A stretch of 64,000 nucleotides of DNA from Selaginella tamariscina (taxonomy: Eukaryota > Streptophyta > Lycopodiopsida > Selaginellales > Selaginellaceae), in the NCBI GenBank assembly GCA_003024785.1, contig PUQB01000456.1, positions 81,001 through 145,000 on the forward strand. Direction: 5' to 3'. The notes below the pieces were generated by a model. It saw only the letters and a list, made by a program, of their open reading frames with translations, was not told where the DNA came from and ran no database searches. Positions 24,481 to 35,872 of this stretch are shown piece by piece (the first letter of the stretch is position 1; each line of letters begins with the position of its first letter). A program made the position numbers and the translations under genes.

Positions 24481-25421
24481 TGTTAGAGTTTTAATCTGGT
24501 GCCACAAATGTGGCTCACCAGATGCCAACCTTGGAAACCCCACGAGATCTGGTAAAGTAACTTATGTTAGGAACTCACATCCCTATCCATGGAGAATGCT
24601 CACCTCATAAGTCAAGATGTGTGGGCTAGTTGAGTTACAAGTATCGTTCCTAGCTTGGCGTGGATGAGGCAGCTGAAGTAAGGCCTCAACCATTATTCAT
24701 AAAAAACGTGGGCAACAACTTTAAGAGAAGAGGAGTTAGCTAACTCTTTGGATGTGATGTACCCAATCACAAGGGTGTAATCATGCCAATGTTAAGGGTA
24801 GGCTAACTCGAAGGTGGGACGTACCCCTACCGTATGAAAGTTAAGGCGGCACAACAAAAGGTTGTGCTTTGATGACACAAGCTAAGCTTGCACCGTTAAA
24901 GAATAGTGAGCTCTTTTTTGAACCCACAACTTTCACTACATATACTCTACCTTATTTATGTAATGGAGCCCCTCCCCCCTTGTTTTTCTGTTTGACGTCC
25001 ATGGCCAGCCGAGGACATTAAGTACATGTCTCCTTTCCTTGGGAAGCTAAGGACTTAGAATCCATGGCTCCTTAATGTTTATACTTAGACTATGGGACTT
25101 CTAAACCCTACCCAAGGGGGTTAGGGCGAGGGGTTAAGTCAACCCTAAAGGTGTTCCTAACCCATACCGACATGCCAAACTTGCTAGAGTTAATTAGAAA
25201 AGCTATAAGAACTTAACTGGGACAAAAGAGTTTTTAGAAGATAAGTGTTACTTTTGCCTAGAGTTTCTTAAGGTATTTAGTGACAGTCAATTGGACTACC
25301 CTTAAACACCTAAGTGCATTAAGCGGAGTTGTTTCTCACTACATCTAAGGTTCATCACATAATTCAGTAAGTAACAATAGTCAACTCTAAAGTAAAAATA
25401 AAGGTCATAATAAACATAACA
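24481..25421 (-). repeat. LTR of a Ty3/gypsy element (probable 3' LTR)
   Basis: On the minus strand it runs from TGTTATGTTTATTATGACC (25421) to CCAGATTAAAACTCTAACA (24481). It lies directly downstream (minus sense) of pol sequence at 25490-26800, as a 3' LTR should. The adjoining polypurine tract is weak. Confidence 0.72.
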
Positions 25422-26800
25422 TTTTATATCACTTATTGTATTACTGCTATATCTTTCTTATTCTGCAATTATCATTTGATGAGAAGCATCCCATGCATGA
25501 TACATTTAGAGGGAACTCACTAGTCTCTTCCTTTGGTAACTTGTGGAATACCGCCTTTATTGCAAGTTAACACTTCCATTGGACTACACTTAATCGACAT
25601 GTCTATTGAGTCATTATAACATACCTCAGCCATACCCAAATGTTCAGCCCAATCGAGTTGAACATCTTGAACATAGCATTTGAGATAGTCCTCGATTTGA
25701 TGATTTACCTTCTCTATTTGACCATCTGTTTATGGATGGTAAGCCATGCTAAACTTCAACATCATACCATATTATTTGAACAATGTTTCTCAGAACTTGC
25801 TCATAAATTGAGGATCCTGATTTGAAATAATCATTTCTAGTACATCGTGCACTCTTATGATCTCATGAAAGAACAACATTGGCGTTTCTTTTGCATTTAC
25901 TATCTCTATTATCATATGAAACGAGCGACTTTTGAAAATTAATCACCAATCACCATGAGGGAATCAAAACCATGAGACTTTAATAATCTCATGATGAAGT
26001 CCAAAGTAACACTTTGGAATGACCATTATGGAATTGGTATACATTGCAACTTCTCAGATTGTTGATGAGACTGACTCTTCATTTATTGACATGTGGAGCA
26101 CGTCTTAACATACTCAACAACATCATTTAGCATTCTTGGCTAGTAAAATCCATTTTTCAATAAAGCTAATGTTTTGTCCACCGTGCCTTGTCAAGAAACA
26201 TTGTGATAATTTTTGCCTCCATGGTCCCTTTTGAAACATAGAGTCTCTTCTCTTTAAAATAGAGAACCCCATTTTGCACCACAAAATGCACTTGCCTGAG
26301 TGCATCCATCATCTTTCCATTTTTGTTAAAATAACACCATTCCTTTGTAATTGATGAACATGCTTCCTTTTTACTACTAGGTCAAAGGCCTTTATAGCAA
26401 ACTCATCTTATGTCACAAATTCATTACTAAAGTTGACACTTGTACCAACATAATATGAAGATGACATTTCTTATTGAGTGCATCAGCTATCACATTATCT
26501 TTTCTTGCCTTATGTTTGATTTCAAGTTGAAATTGAGTTAGCTTTTGCTACCATCTAACATACTTTGGTGATAGCTTGGCTGCGTCCCAAAGTATTTCAA
26601 AGTTGTGTACTATATGTCCAAACACAGTGCTATGACTTGAAAGATAATGGCACCAATACTGTAAAGAAGTAACAATAACAAACTTTTTTTTTTTTTTTTT
26701 TGAATAAACCATTAAACTTGTATTATATTTAACTTCTTCGAGAAAAAGAACGTTGGATGTCCTTCTTACTGCAATACACACTAATTACAAAGTCAAATGC
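25422..26800 (-). pseudogene. Ty3/gypsy pol remnant (RNase H, integrase)
   Basis: Minus-strand pol, heavily mutated. About 26580-26400 reads as the end of RNase H (AAKLSPKYVRW, then a frame with IKHKARKDNVIADAL). About 26305-26123 is the linker before integrase. Near 25985-25920 the integrase core shows GFDSLMVIGD, a stop, then FSKVARFI. A 19-bp T run (26682-26700) interrupts the RNase H region. It is followed (minus sense) by the LTR at 24481-25421. Gag, protease and most RT are missing or past recognition. Confidence 0.75.
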
Positions 26801-27223
26801 ATCACATTCCCCTCAAATGGATCTTTGAAAATTGACAATTGCTATACATATGCACGTTGTAACTAAAGTGGGCATGATACGTGAAAATGGAATATAAAAT
26901 AAATTACTAATTAATACTTAAGTTTTAATTATTAATTAATCATTTAATTAATATGTAATTAAGCCTTAAATATTAATTAATTAATTAATTAATCCTTCAA
27001 TAACCTTACTTAGTAAGGAATATTCCTAAAATATCTTAGAATATTCATATTATTCTAAAAATAGTTTACAATAATTAAGAAATACTATCAAACATAATTA
27101 CAAATGAAATCATTTCCTTATCAACATGTTAATTTATTTATAAATACTTTCTTCCTAACCATACAGAGAAATCTCCTCATTTTGTCTAAATCATCACTCT
27201 CCGGATTAATCAAATCATTTTGG
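26801..27223. other. No gene seen; AT-rich
   Basis: AT-rich, rich in TTAATTAA steps (26930-27000). 26850-26875 resembles the start of the tandem repeats at 57087 and 57371 ('gttgtaactaaagtgggcatg'). Confidence 0.55.
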
Positions 27224-28330
27224 TCAATATCTTGATGTTGTTGCCACCACCTTAACACTCTCACGAATGCAATTGGGAGTTGCCATCCTTGTTAATACAT
27301 AAGATGTAATAAGACCAGGTCTGCATAAAGGCTCATCTAAAAAATGACGTTCCTTAAGAATAATATTATAAAGCGCCCGGTTGCTATCCTTCATTTTATA
27401 AAATTCAAAATCACGAGAAAGAAAAGCTTCAGGAAATGTTTGATACGGTGGATACTGCTCACAAAATTTTCGAGATTCTTCTTTCTGAGGCACGTATCCA
27501 AGTAGTTCACTAGCTCATCCATGATATCGGTATCAGAATATGGATCGAAAGTGATTGGATGAATACAAGCAATGTTTTGGTTGAGCATAGCCTTCTGAGG
27601 AGAGTCGTCTACCACTAAGATATGTGCATTCTTCATTATCCTTAAGCGACTGATCTCCCCATGAGCCCAATTAATTCTTTCATTCTTGAAGAAGTATGGC
27701 TTGCTTTCCTTTCTTATATTGTGAAATTCGAGAGGTTTATAACACATTCGCTGGTCAAAAATCCAATCTTTACGAATCACCTCTTCTGCAACACTACAAT
27801 GTTTCTTAAGCAAATTCAACAGCGGTGTTAAGTTGTGAATCTGCATGCATGACCAAATCCCCACAAGCGCACCCATCTCCTTAAGCTTTTGAAAGAGACG
27901 ATCCAACCCTGGACGAAAAATAATATCATATCGAAATTTACCATGACAAGGAATGAAATCTCCTTGTTTGATTTCTTTTTTCTATCCTGGGCCTTTGTCG
28001 ATGAAGCAGAACACCATTGACATCCAACAACACAATATGGCCATGAGTAACATGGGATAGCGTTGCCTCTTGAATACTTTGCAAATCACTTGTTTGCTCC
28101 CTTTCACATTTATCGTTGACACTATCTCGTTGCCTATCCCTTATCATTTAATTGTACATCATCCTTACAAGATTCAGATATTGCATGCGCTGAAGAAATT
28201 GATTTCGGAACTGAAGCCAATAAAAATGATGATGAAAAAACTGAAGTGGCCCCCATGGTAACGATGTTTTGAGCTGCATTATTATCCATTTCCTGCATGA
28301 ACTCTGTCATTCTGACATGTGGCACAAGAA
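27224..28330 (-). pseudogene. FCP1-homology (HAD/NIF-type) phosphatase gene, frameshifted
   Basis: Plant FCP1-like protein, a HAD-fold phosphatase family that includes RNA polymerase II CTD phosphatases. The minus strand from 28325 gives a Ser/Asn-rich N-terminus. HIVLLDVNGVLLHRQRP at 28040-27990 is the HAD motif I. It reads D-V-N-G-V rather than D-x-D; Asn at this place is common in the plant subgroup, so the nucleophile Asp is present but the general acid is not. KQGDFIPCHGKFRYDI and FRPGLDRLFQKLKEMGALVG follow, then WSCMQIHN and motif IV ILVVDDSPQKAMLNQN (about 27624-27577). A C-terminal tail (CEQYPPYQTFPEAFLSRDFE) ends at 27224. Frame changes near 28150, 27980 and 27480 must be bridged, two of them in or beside A-rich runs. 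The gene lies downstream of, and on the same strand as, the ParB-like gene, and could be its neighbour within one element. Confidence 0.72.
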
Positions 28331-28589
28331 ATTGTCGCCAAACCCCTCTCTTACCTCATGGCAATGCTGAAAATCCATGTTCTCAATTGTTTCATTACAT
28401 CTGCAAAATGATAATTAGCTGACCTTAAAATTATCAAGGTATATTATTTACCTTGTTAATGTGTGACCCATGTTTGAACTAAAAGCTTCATTAATCCTTG
28501 AGAATTTATTTTCTGTACAAATATAAACGAAATATACAAAAATGCCTTATGTTACACTCATTTACAACTATTCGTCACTCTAAGAATTC

Positions 28590-28698
28590 ATTAACAATTC
28601 TTCTTCGCTATTACCTTCTGAGTGAGGCGAAGAAGGTCTAGCCGCTTGTGAGATGGTTCAAGATCTTCCGTATCTTCTGTTGATGTTTTTCCATAGGT
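28590..28698 (-). pseudogene. C-terminal remainder of the split ParB-like gene
   Basis: When the LARD and one copy of AATGG are removed, the minus-strand frame can continue into KTSTEDTEDLEPSHKR and LDLLRLTQKV and stop near 28590. The acidic, Ser/Thr-rich composition continues that on the other side of the insertion. One frame change is needed, so the continuity is likely but not proven. Confidence 0.45.
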
Positions 28699-28703
28699 AA
28701 TGG
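28699..28703. repeat. Target-site duplication AATGG (left)
   Basis: AATGG here and AATGG at 35868-35872 directly flank the two LTR ends. This is a perfect 5-bp duplication of the size integrases of Ty3/gypsy elements make. Confidence 0.95.
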
Positions 28704-30335
28704 TGTCATAGTTTTTACTATGACTCCTCTTTACTTTGGACGTTGACTGTTGTTACCTACTGTACTATGTTGATAAGCCCTAGGTGTAGAAGAAACAGGC
28801 CCGCTTAGTGCACTTGGATATCTAGTGATGGTTCGGCCGGGTGTCATTAGGTATTTGCAAGAAACTCTAGGCGAAGCTAGCACTTCCATCTAGAAAACTC
28901 TTACCTTGGTTTTCTGTGTCCCAGTTGGATTAATGGCTAGTTTCGGTGAGTTTGGCATGTCGGATATGCTTAGAAATACCCCTAGGTTTGACAGGTTAGG
29001 GTTTAGGGGTCGATGGATAACTCACCAAGTATATTTCCTCTGGGAATGAGATTTCAGTGCTAGCCCACTTATGTAAACAGGAAAACAGGGGGGGGGGGGG
29101 GTCTCTGTCACATAAATAAGGTAGTATATGGAGTGAGGGTTCCTGGGTTCATGACTGAGCTCGTTACTCTTCTCCCGGTGCAAGCTCTAGCTTGTGTCAT
29201 CAAGGCACAACCCTCTGTTGTGCCCTAACTTCCAGATGCTAGGGGTACGTCCCACCTTTGGGGTAGCTTACCCTTAACGTTGGCGAATCCATGCCTGGGA
29301 GGTCTTGTCGGAATGCACGTTCCAAGAGGCAAAGGTTGAGGCTTGTCTCCAGCCTCCTCCTCCACGTCAAGCTAGGTGTAGCACTCACGGCCAAGCAAGG
29401 CACATCCGTGTCCTTGTCCAACTGTGGGCGTGGATCTTCTTTGACAGGTTCACGTTACTTGGTTCCTGAGGGTTCATAGAGGGGTTCTAGAGTTGGCATT
29501 TAGGAGCCACGTTTGTGGTACTTGGTGCAACTCTTGAATCTAAGGGCTATGGCATGATAGCCCACATCAGGGAAGGTAATGTCACATAGAGATGTGACAC
29601 TGGGCTAAACATCACATGGTACAACGCCTGAGGCACGCCCTTTGGGATTATGTCATGGGCTTGTCGCCAAGGGGTTGGATACTTTAGCAAAACAGACATG
29701 CTTGTGCTTGCACTAGGGTGTTTAAGCCTTGGGCATCCGCTCAAGAGAGGTTAGGTCTCATAACTAGGTGTGCTTTTCACACTTGGCTAGGGGAGTGTTC
29801 TCCTTGGAATTCAAGGGTTGAACAACCTAAACATGTGGTTATCCCAAACCTAGCCTTGGGAGTTTGCTTAGCAGAACACTCGTGTCCTCACTAAGTACTA
29901 GCCCTAGGTCTAGGGTATAACTTGGCCACTCAAACCTTTAGGGGTTAGTCGTGGTTCAGGGTACCCCTTGTCGCCCTAAAGGGGCTGTACTCCTGGATGA
30001 GGGTGATTCCTCAAGAGGTAAGTGACGATGCCTTAGCTCTGTCCAGGGGTATGTGTGGAACACATGTCTCCTTAATGGGGTTAGGACATGAGCCTGTCTA
30101 GGTCTTCTAGGGCAAGACCCTAAGTCAACTAGGGTTATCCTTCAAGGGTTTTGGGGGTAGACACTCTAGGGAGACTTGGGCTAAACCCTAAGTCTCCTGT
30201 CCACTTGGGCATTAGAGTCTAACCCTAGGGGTTGTTGGGGTTGTTCTGGGAAACTTAGCGTTGCTCACACAGGGTGATGACACCAAATGGCCACCTGGCA
30301 GCCACGTGTTGGCCCTTTGGATTAAAACTCTGACA
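28704..30335 (+). repeat. 5' LTR of the LARD-type element
   Basis: TGTCATAGTTTTTACTATGA...TTAAAACTCTGACA. A 15-G tract lies at 29087-29101, just before 'tctgtcacataaataaggtag', whose 'ataaata' could be the TATA box. Relative to the 3' LTR it lacks about 46 bp near 29838, where the 3' LTR has two 'catgt' direct repeats, which looks like a repeat-mediated deletion. Confidence 0.95.
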
Positions 30336-30337
30336 AT

Positions 30338-30350
30338 TGGTAGCAGAGCC
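30338..30350 (+). promoter_or_regulatory. Primer-binding site (initiator tRNA-Met type)
   Basis: TGGTAGCAGAGCC begins 2 bp after the LTR. The complement of the plant initiator tRNA-Met 3' end is TGGTATCAGAGCC, so there is one mismatch. It primes minus-strand DNA synthesis. Confidence 0.88.
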
Positions 30351-33300
30351 ATTCTCTGCGGTCAGCAGGACTACCTAAAGTTGTAGTGTGTTTCAGGGTT
30401 TAGTTAATTCTAAATTTTTGAAGTACTCTATCACTTTCGGCTAACGTCTAAATTTCTGCGCGGAGAGATGGTCTTGAGATCTATAACTCTTCAAAGAACA
30501 TCTACTTAATAAGTGGGTGTGGGTTATGGACTCCAATATCGAAGGTGACACTCGGAAGGCAACTTCAAAGTTGCATGCCAGGTTACGTTTCTCTAGGTTA
30601 CTTAACCTTAAGGTTGTCTAGGTTACTTTACCATATACTTCCAGAAGACGTGGCATGTTAGTTTGTTCTGGCTTACAAACTAAGTCTTGGAAGTGGGTCT
30701 TGTGACATCCTAAGTTTACACATTATTGAAAATTTTTTTTTTTCTTTAAGGTGTTTGAATTTGGGATAACATATGATTTGGAAATAGACAGTGTCCATTG
30801 AGTTTTGGCTTAGGGCAAGATTCAATATCAGGTTCAACAATAGTGTTCAATGGGGAAAGACTTATGTTCGAAAGTGCGTATTTGACTTCGGAAGAAGGGG
30901 CATATTCAAACATAAGAGTGAACACTACATTTTGACATAAAAGTGTAAATAAGCTCTCATTATAGTGCATGTAATACAACAAAATGTCAAATATTAACAT
31001 GATAAATATGTTAAGCAGTTGGTTTGAACATCCAATGTAATCAAAGTATTGTCCGATGTTCACAATATTTTGATGACGCTAGCTACAAGTAACATTAGGT
31101 GAAATAGTTTACTAAGTTCAAGTTACTAATTTGAACATGTACAACTTGAAACCTTAGTTAGTTGTAAGCGCGCACTCTGTATTCAAGTTAGCTAGCTTCG
31201 GCTAACTTGATTATGAAATTATCTCATATGGGATCATAAGAATGAGATAAAATAATAGATTTTGGCAGTAGATGGATTTAATATTGCATCCCTATCAATG
31301 CAGTTTTTTGGATGGATGGCGTGATCTATCACAAAGAGTAATGTTGGAAACATACGTTTACATTTTCAGTTTACTGAGTAATGAAGGACTTGCATAGTGA
31401 AGGCGTTCGGCACACACTTGTGCATTTTTCATTGTTAACTTTTTAATCTTGAAATGTGTAACGTTGTTTGCAATGTGGCATAAGCTCTTGAATAAGGGTG
31501 ATTCCTTGGTTAAGAAGAGCATGATTTGAGGTTCTCCAGTTTGTTTATCAATTAAGTAAAGGAAACTTGCTAAGTTTGATAACTTATGTTGAGAATTAAA
31601 ATGAGCTAGTAACAGTTGGATTTCCATTGGAGGTTTAAGTGCAGTGCCTCCTCAGAGAGTCGGTGTTTGATGAGAATTAGAAGTTGATATTGATTTTCAA
31701 TATCAATTTCATTTTAAAGTCGAATACGATTATTCAAAAGACGGTTTCTTGACTCTGCATCATGGTGCAAATGTGGGCACTTAAAGAACAAATAAAGTAT
31801 GTATCTTCAATCTTTCAGAATATTGAAAAATAGAACTGCTCTTGACTCAAGGTTTGATTGTATTCCTTGGGTTAGTTGTTAGTTCTATCTCAAGGTTTGA
31901 TGGTGTTCCTTGAGTTGGTTCAATATTCTTGTAAGTATATATTGTGTAGCGGGATTAGCTCAAGAAGATGGTGTCCCTTCTTGATGATCGTAGTTCAAGG
32001 TTTAACGTATGGTCCAATATCCAATTCGAAAATATGAGGTTTCCTATCACCTCATTCATTGAGATATTCATATCTTAGACTTTGAAAGTATTTATGACAG
32101 TCTTTTAAGATTGATTATAAATGACTTGTCAAAGTAAAGTATGTATCTCTTTAATATTGAGTTTGGAGCGCTCAATATCGAAACTTGGTTATGATCACAT
32201 GAGGTGGCCATAATCATATAATAGAAAGACTCAAGACTTGAGTTTAACACTTTGGTAAGGCACTACCTTAGTGTTATAACTTGAAACATATTTTCAAGTT
32301 ATTTGAGAAATGAGGTGTTTCTCAATACATTGCTTGAGGGGCAATGTAGTACTTTGTGGATGGCTAGGTGTTTAAATGGATAATGTATTTTAGTTCAACG
32401 TATTGAACTAAATATCTTATTCATGTTTGGGGAGATCTGCTGAATTATGAGATATAACTGAAACATGAAGTTAGTGTGATACTTTGGTGTCATGATAACA
32501 TTAGTGTGGAAAATAATATCTTACTAAATCAGTTAGATGAACCAAACACTGAGTCATGATTCCTCTTGGTCCCTGAACTGTTGCTTGATGCATTATAGCA
32601 TTATATTTCCGTCTTGAAACTGAAGTTCGGGTAATATCAAGAACTAAGTCCTCATTCCATAATAACTACCGCGTTTTGATATTTTGATAGTTCATGTAGT
32701 TATGTTTGATAATGTAACTATATGCGTTCACGAGAGCAAAGCACTTGAGTATGCGAAGTATTTAACAAACCCATCACTTGTTAAATTCTGAACTTCAAGG
32801 TTAGTCGATGATCACGGGAACAAAATATTATCAATATCAAGAATGCAAAGGTTATATGAAATAGGGTTGTCTGAAGGTATTTCACGAACACTAATTGAAT
32901 CAGACGATAAAGCATTACTTTTGATAAATTCAAATAGTTAATTGAATGATTCAAATTAGTGACACTGTTGTGTTTCAATATTAGCTTATTGAAATCTTGT
33001 GTAATCAGTTTTACGAGTTGGAAAAGTATAATATTATAATGATTTGGTATTCGAGTTTAGGGAGACTCTTATCATAAAGCCAGTTCTCTTAACTTAATTC
33101 TAGGATTAAGTTATGTGGCCTTAGCGAGATTAAGAGTTAGGAATTATTGAATGCATCTAGTATGTTGTGCTCTTTGGGGAATGAGTACAATGAGAGTGTT
33201 AGTTAAGACATGTGTATTAAAGATTGTGTTTGAAAGCACTAGAGATGGGTTGAATTTCCTGGTTTCCACATTGGTTTATAAGAAAGGTATGTTAGCTTAT

Positions 33301-34187
33301 CTGATCCTGAACTGGTCGGTGTTATGAAAGAGTACAAAGTTGATTGCAAAGACAAATGGTAGTGCTATCACACTTGGTCAGATTTGACTGAATTTGATTC
33401 CTATCAGGAATAAATTTATGTTAATAACACACCAAGTGAATGGCAGTTGGTAGATTGGCAAGACCTTGTTGTATACATGTGTACAGCCATGCGCCTCTGT
33501 GATCGCCTCTGCCAGATTGACATGTTTACAAAGAACAGGGTTTTACGACTTGTACTCTTATATCGGAAAAGAGCTTGATTCCGATAAAGTCTCATACTTA
33601 GTCTGGCGTAGCTATATACTAATGAGAGATAGGTATAGTAGCAGACCCTTATGAAAAGGGTAATGAGAAGCACCGAGGGATGCAGAGATGTAAGCTATAA
33701 TATCGTAACATGTGAAGATGTGGGACCATTGGAAAATCAAAAGAAATGCGAAGGTGTTTGGTCAAGCATTTGAGAAGTGCTTGTTGTGTAGACGACAAGG
33801 TCGTCAACAGCATTTAATATTAAGGAATAAAGCAAGTCTTTATTTCTTGTTAACCAAGGGGCCGGCAACAACACTAACTAGAGGCCTCCAATATAAATTC
33901 TAGTTAAGTAAAGAAATTAACCAGTGTTGTGTGCGTCGGGTGACAGACTTTGCAGACGTGCAAAAGGTCTCCAAGTGACTTCATGTCGCAGGTGGTGCCT
34001 CCGGCAGCTGGGTTTACGACTCAGTGAACGACGGTTCTGAAGTACTTGGTTTCGCGTAATGCAAGGGGGTAATAAAACTTATGTGAACTTTTGGCTGACT
34101 CTGCATAGAGTGATATGTTAGTTTTGGTTAATTTTCTCTAACATTATCTAGTCTTGGAGTTGGACGTCAACGGACGTTGACATTTTC
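30351..34187 (+). other. Non-coding internal region of the LARD-type element
   Basis: About 3.8 kb with no recognisable protein. The part 30351-33290 is conserved in the truncated copy at 5030-7790. The part 33300-34187 is seen only here and is slightly richer in G and C. It may carry packaging or dimerisation structures. Confidence 0.75.
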
Positions 34188-34200
34188 AAAGGCGGGAGTG
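34188..34200 (+). promoter_or_regulatory. Polypurine tract of the LARD-type element
   Basis: AAAGGCGGGAGTG immediately before the 3' LTR; the expected site for plus-strand priming, interrupted by one C and one T. Confidence 0.75.
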
Positions 34201-35867
34201 TGTCATAGTTTTTACTATGACTCCTCTTTACTTTGGACGTTGACTGTTGTTACCTACTGTACTATGTTGATAAGCCCTAGGTAGAAGAAACAGGCCCGCT
34301 TAGTGCACTTGGATATCTAGTGATGGTCGGCCGGGTGTCATTAGGTATTTGCAAGAAACTCTAGGCGAAGCTAGCACTTCCATCTAGAAAACTCTTACCT
34401 TGGTTTTCGTGTCCCAGTTGGATTAATGGCTAGTTCCAGGTGAGTTCGGCATGTCGGATATGCTTAGAAATACCCCTAGGTTTGACAGGTTAGGGTTTAG
34501 GGGTCGATGATAACTCACCAAGTATATTTCCTTTGGGAATGAGATTTCAGTGCTAGCCCACATGTAAACAGGAAAACAGGGGGGGACCTCTGTCACATAA
34601 ATAAGGTAGTATATAGGAGTGAGGGTTCCTGGGTTCATGACTGAGCTCGTTACTCTTCTCCCGGTGCAAGCTCTAGCTTGTGTCGTCAAGGCACAACCCT
34701 CTGTTGTGCCGCCCTAACTTCCAGATGCCAGGGGTACGTCCCACCTTTGGGTAGCTTACCCTTAACGTTGGCGAATCCATGCCTGGGAGATCTTGTCGGA
34801 ATGCACGTTCCAAGAGCAGAGGTTGAGGCTTGTCTCCAGCCTCCTCCTCCACGTCAAGCTAGGTGTAGCACTCACGACCAAGCAAGGCACATCCGTGTCC
34901 TTGTCCAACTGTGGGCGTGGGATCTTGTTTGACAGGTTCACGTTACTTGGTTCCTGAGGGTTCATAGAGGGGTTCTAGAGTTGGTATTTAGGAGCCACGT
35001 TTGTGGTACTTGGTGCAACTCTTGAATCTAAGGGCTATGGCATGATAGCCCACATCGGGGAAGGCAGTGTCACATGGAGATGTGACACTAGGCTAAACGT
35101 CACATGGTACAATGCCTGAGGCACGCCCTTTGGGATTATGTCATGGGCTTGTCGCCAAGGGGTTGGATACTTTAGCAAACAAACATGCTTGTGCTTACAC
35201 TAGGGTGCTAAGCTTTGGGCATCCGCTCAAGGAAGGTTAGGTCTCATAACTAGGTGTGCTTTGGCACACTTGGCTAGGGGAGTGTTCTCCTTGGAATTCA
35301 AGGGTTGAACAACCTAAACATGTTAACAGGAGCCCTTTCGTGAGGCACTCGCAAGGTCATGTGCTTAGGGTTATCCCAAACCTAGCCTTGGGGAGTTTGC
35401 TTAGTAGAACACTCGTGTCCTCACTAAGTACTAGCCCTAGGTCTAGGGTATAACTTAGCCACTCAAACCTTTAGGGGTTAGTCGTGGTTCAGGGTACCCC
35501 TTGTCGCCCTAAAGGGGTGTACTCCCGGATGAGGGTGATTCCTCAAGAGGTAAGTGACGATGCCTTAGCTCTGTCCAGAGGGTATGTGTGGAACACATGT
35601 CTCCTTGATGGGGGTTAGGGCATGAGCCTGTCTAGGTCTTCTAGGGCAAGACCTTAAGTCAACTAGGGTTATCCCTCAAGGGTTTTGGGGTAGACACTCT
35701 AGGGAGACTTGGGCTAAACCCTAAGTCTCCTGTCCACTTGGGCATTAGAGTCTAACCCTAGGGGTCGTTGGGGTTGTTCTGGGAAACTTAGCGTTGCTCA
35801 CACAGGATGATGACGCCAAATGGCCACTGGTAGCCACGTGTTGGCTCTTTGGGTTAAAACTCTGACA
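34201..35867 (+). repeat. 3' LTR of the LARD-type element
   Basis: Matches the 5' LTR throughout. Differences are mostly 1-3-bp indels (for example ctaggtgtagaag vs ctaggtagaag), the length of the G tract (7 G at 34579-34585 vs 15), and one extra block of about 46 bp near 35325-35370. Confidence 0.95.
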
Positions 35868-35872
35868 AATGG
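35868..35872. repeat. Target-site duplication AATGG (right)
   Basis: Partner of 28699-28703. Confidence 0.95.

Larger units (their letters stand above)
28704..35867 (+). mobile_element. Complete non-autonomous LTR retrotransposon (LARD type)
   Basis: All structural parts are present: 5' LTR 28704-30335 (1632 bp), primer-binding site 30338-30350, internal region to 34200, purine-rich tract at about 34188-34200, 3' LTR 34201-35867 (1667 bp), and AATGG duplications on both sides. The 3.87-kb internal region has no open frame above about 105 codons and no gag or pol motif. LARDs (large retrotransposon derivatives) have this layout and move with proteins supplied by relatives. A second, truncated copy at 5030-9455 shares the internal DNA. 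The insertion splits a minus-strand gene. Confidence 0.93.

Noticed and set aside
26682-26700. Poly-T run as a minus-strand poly-A tail of a retro-copy
   Set aside because: It interrupts RNase H coding of the gypsy remnant and has no retro-copy or target duplication beside it.
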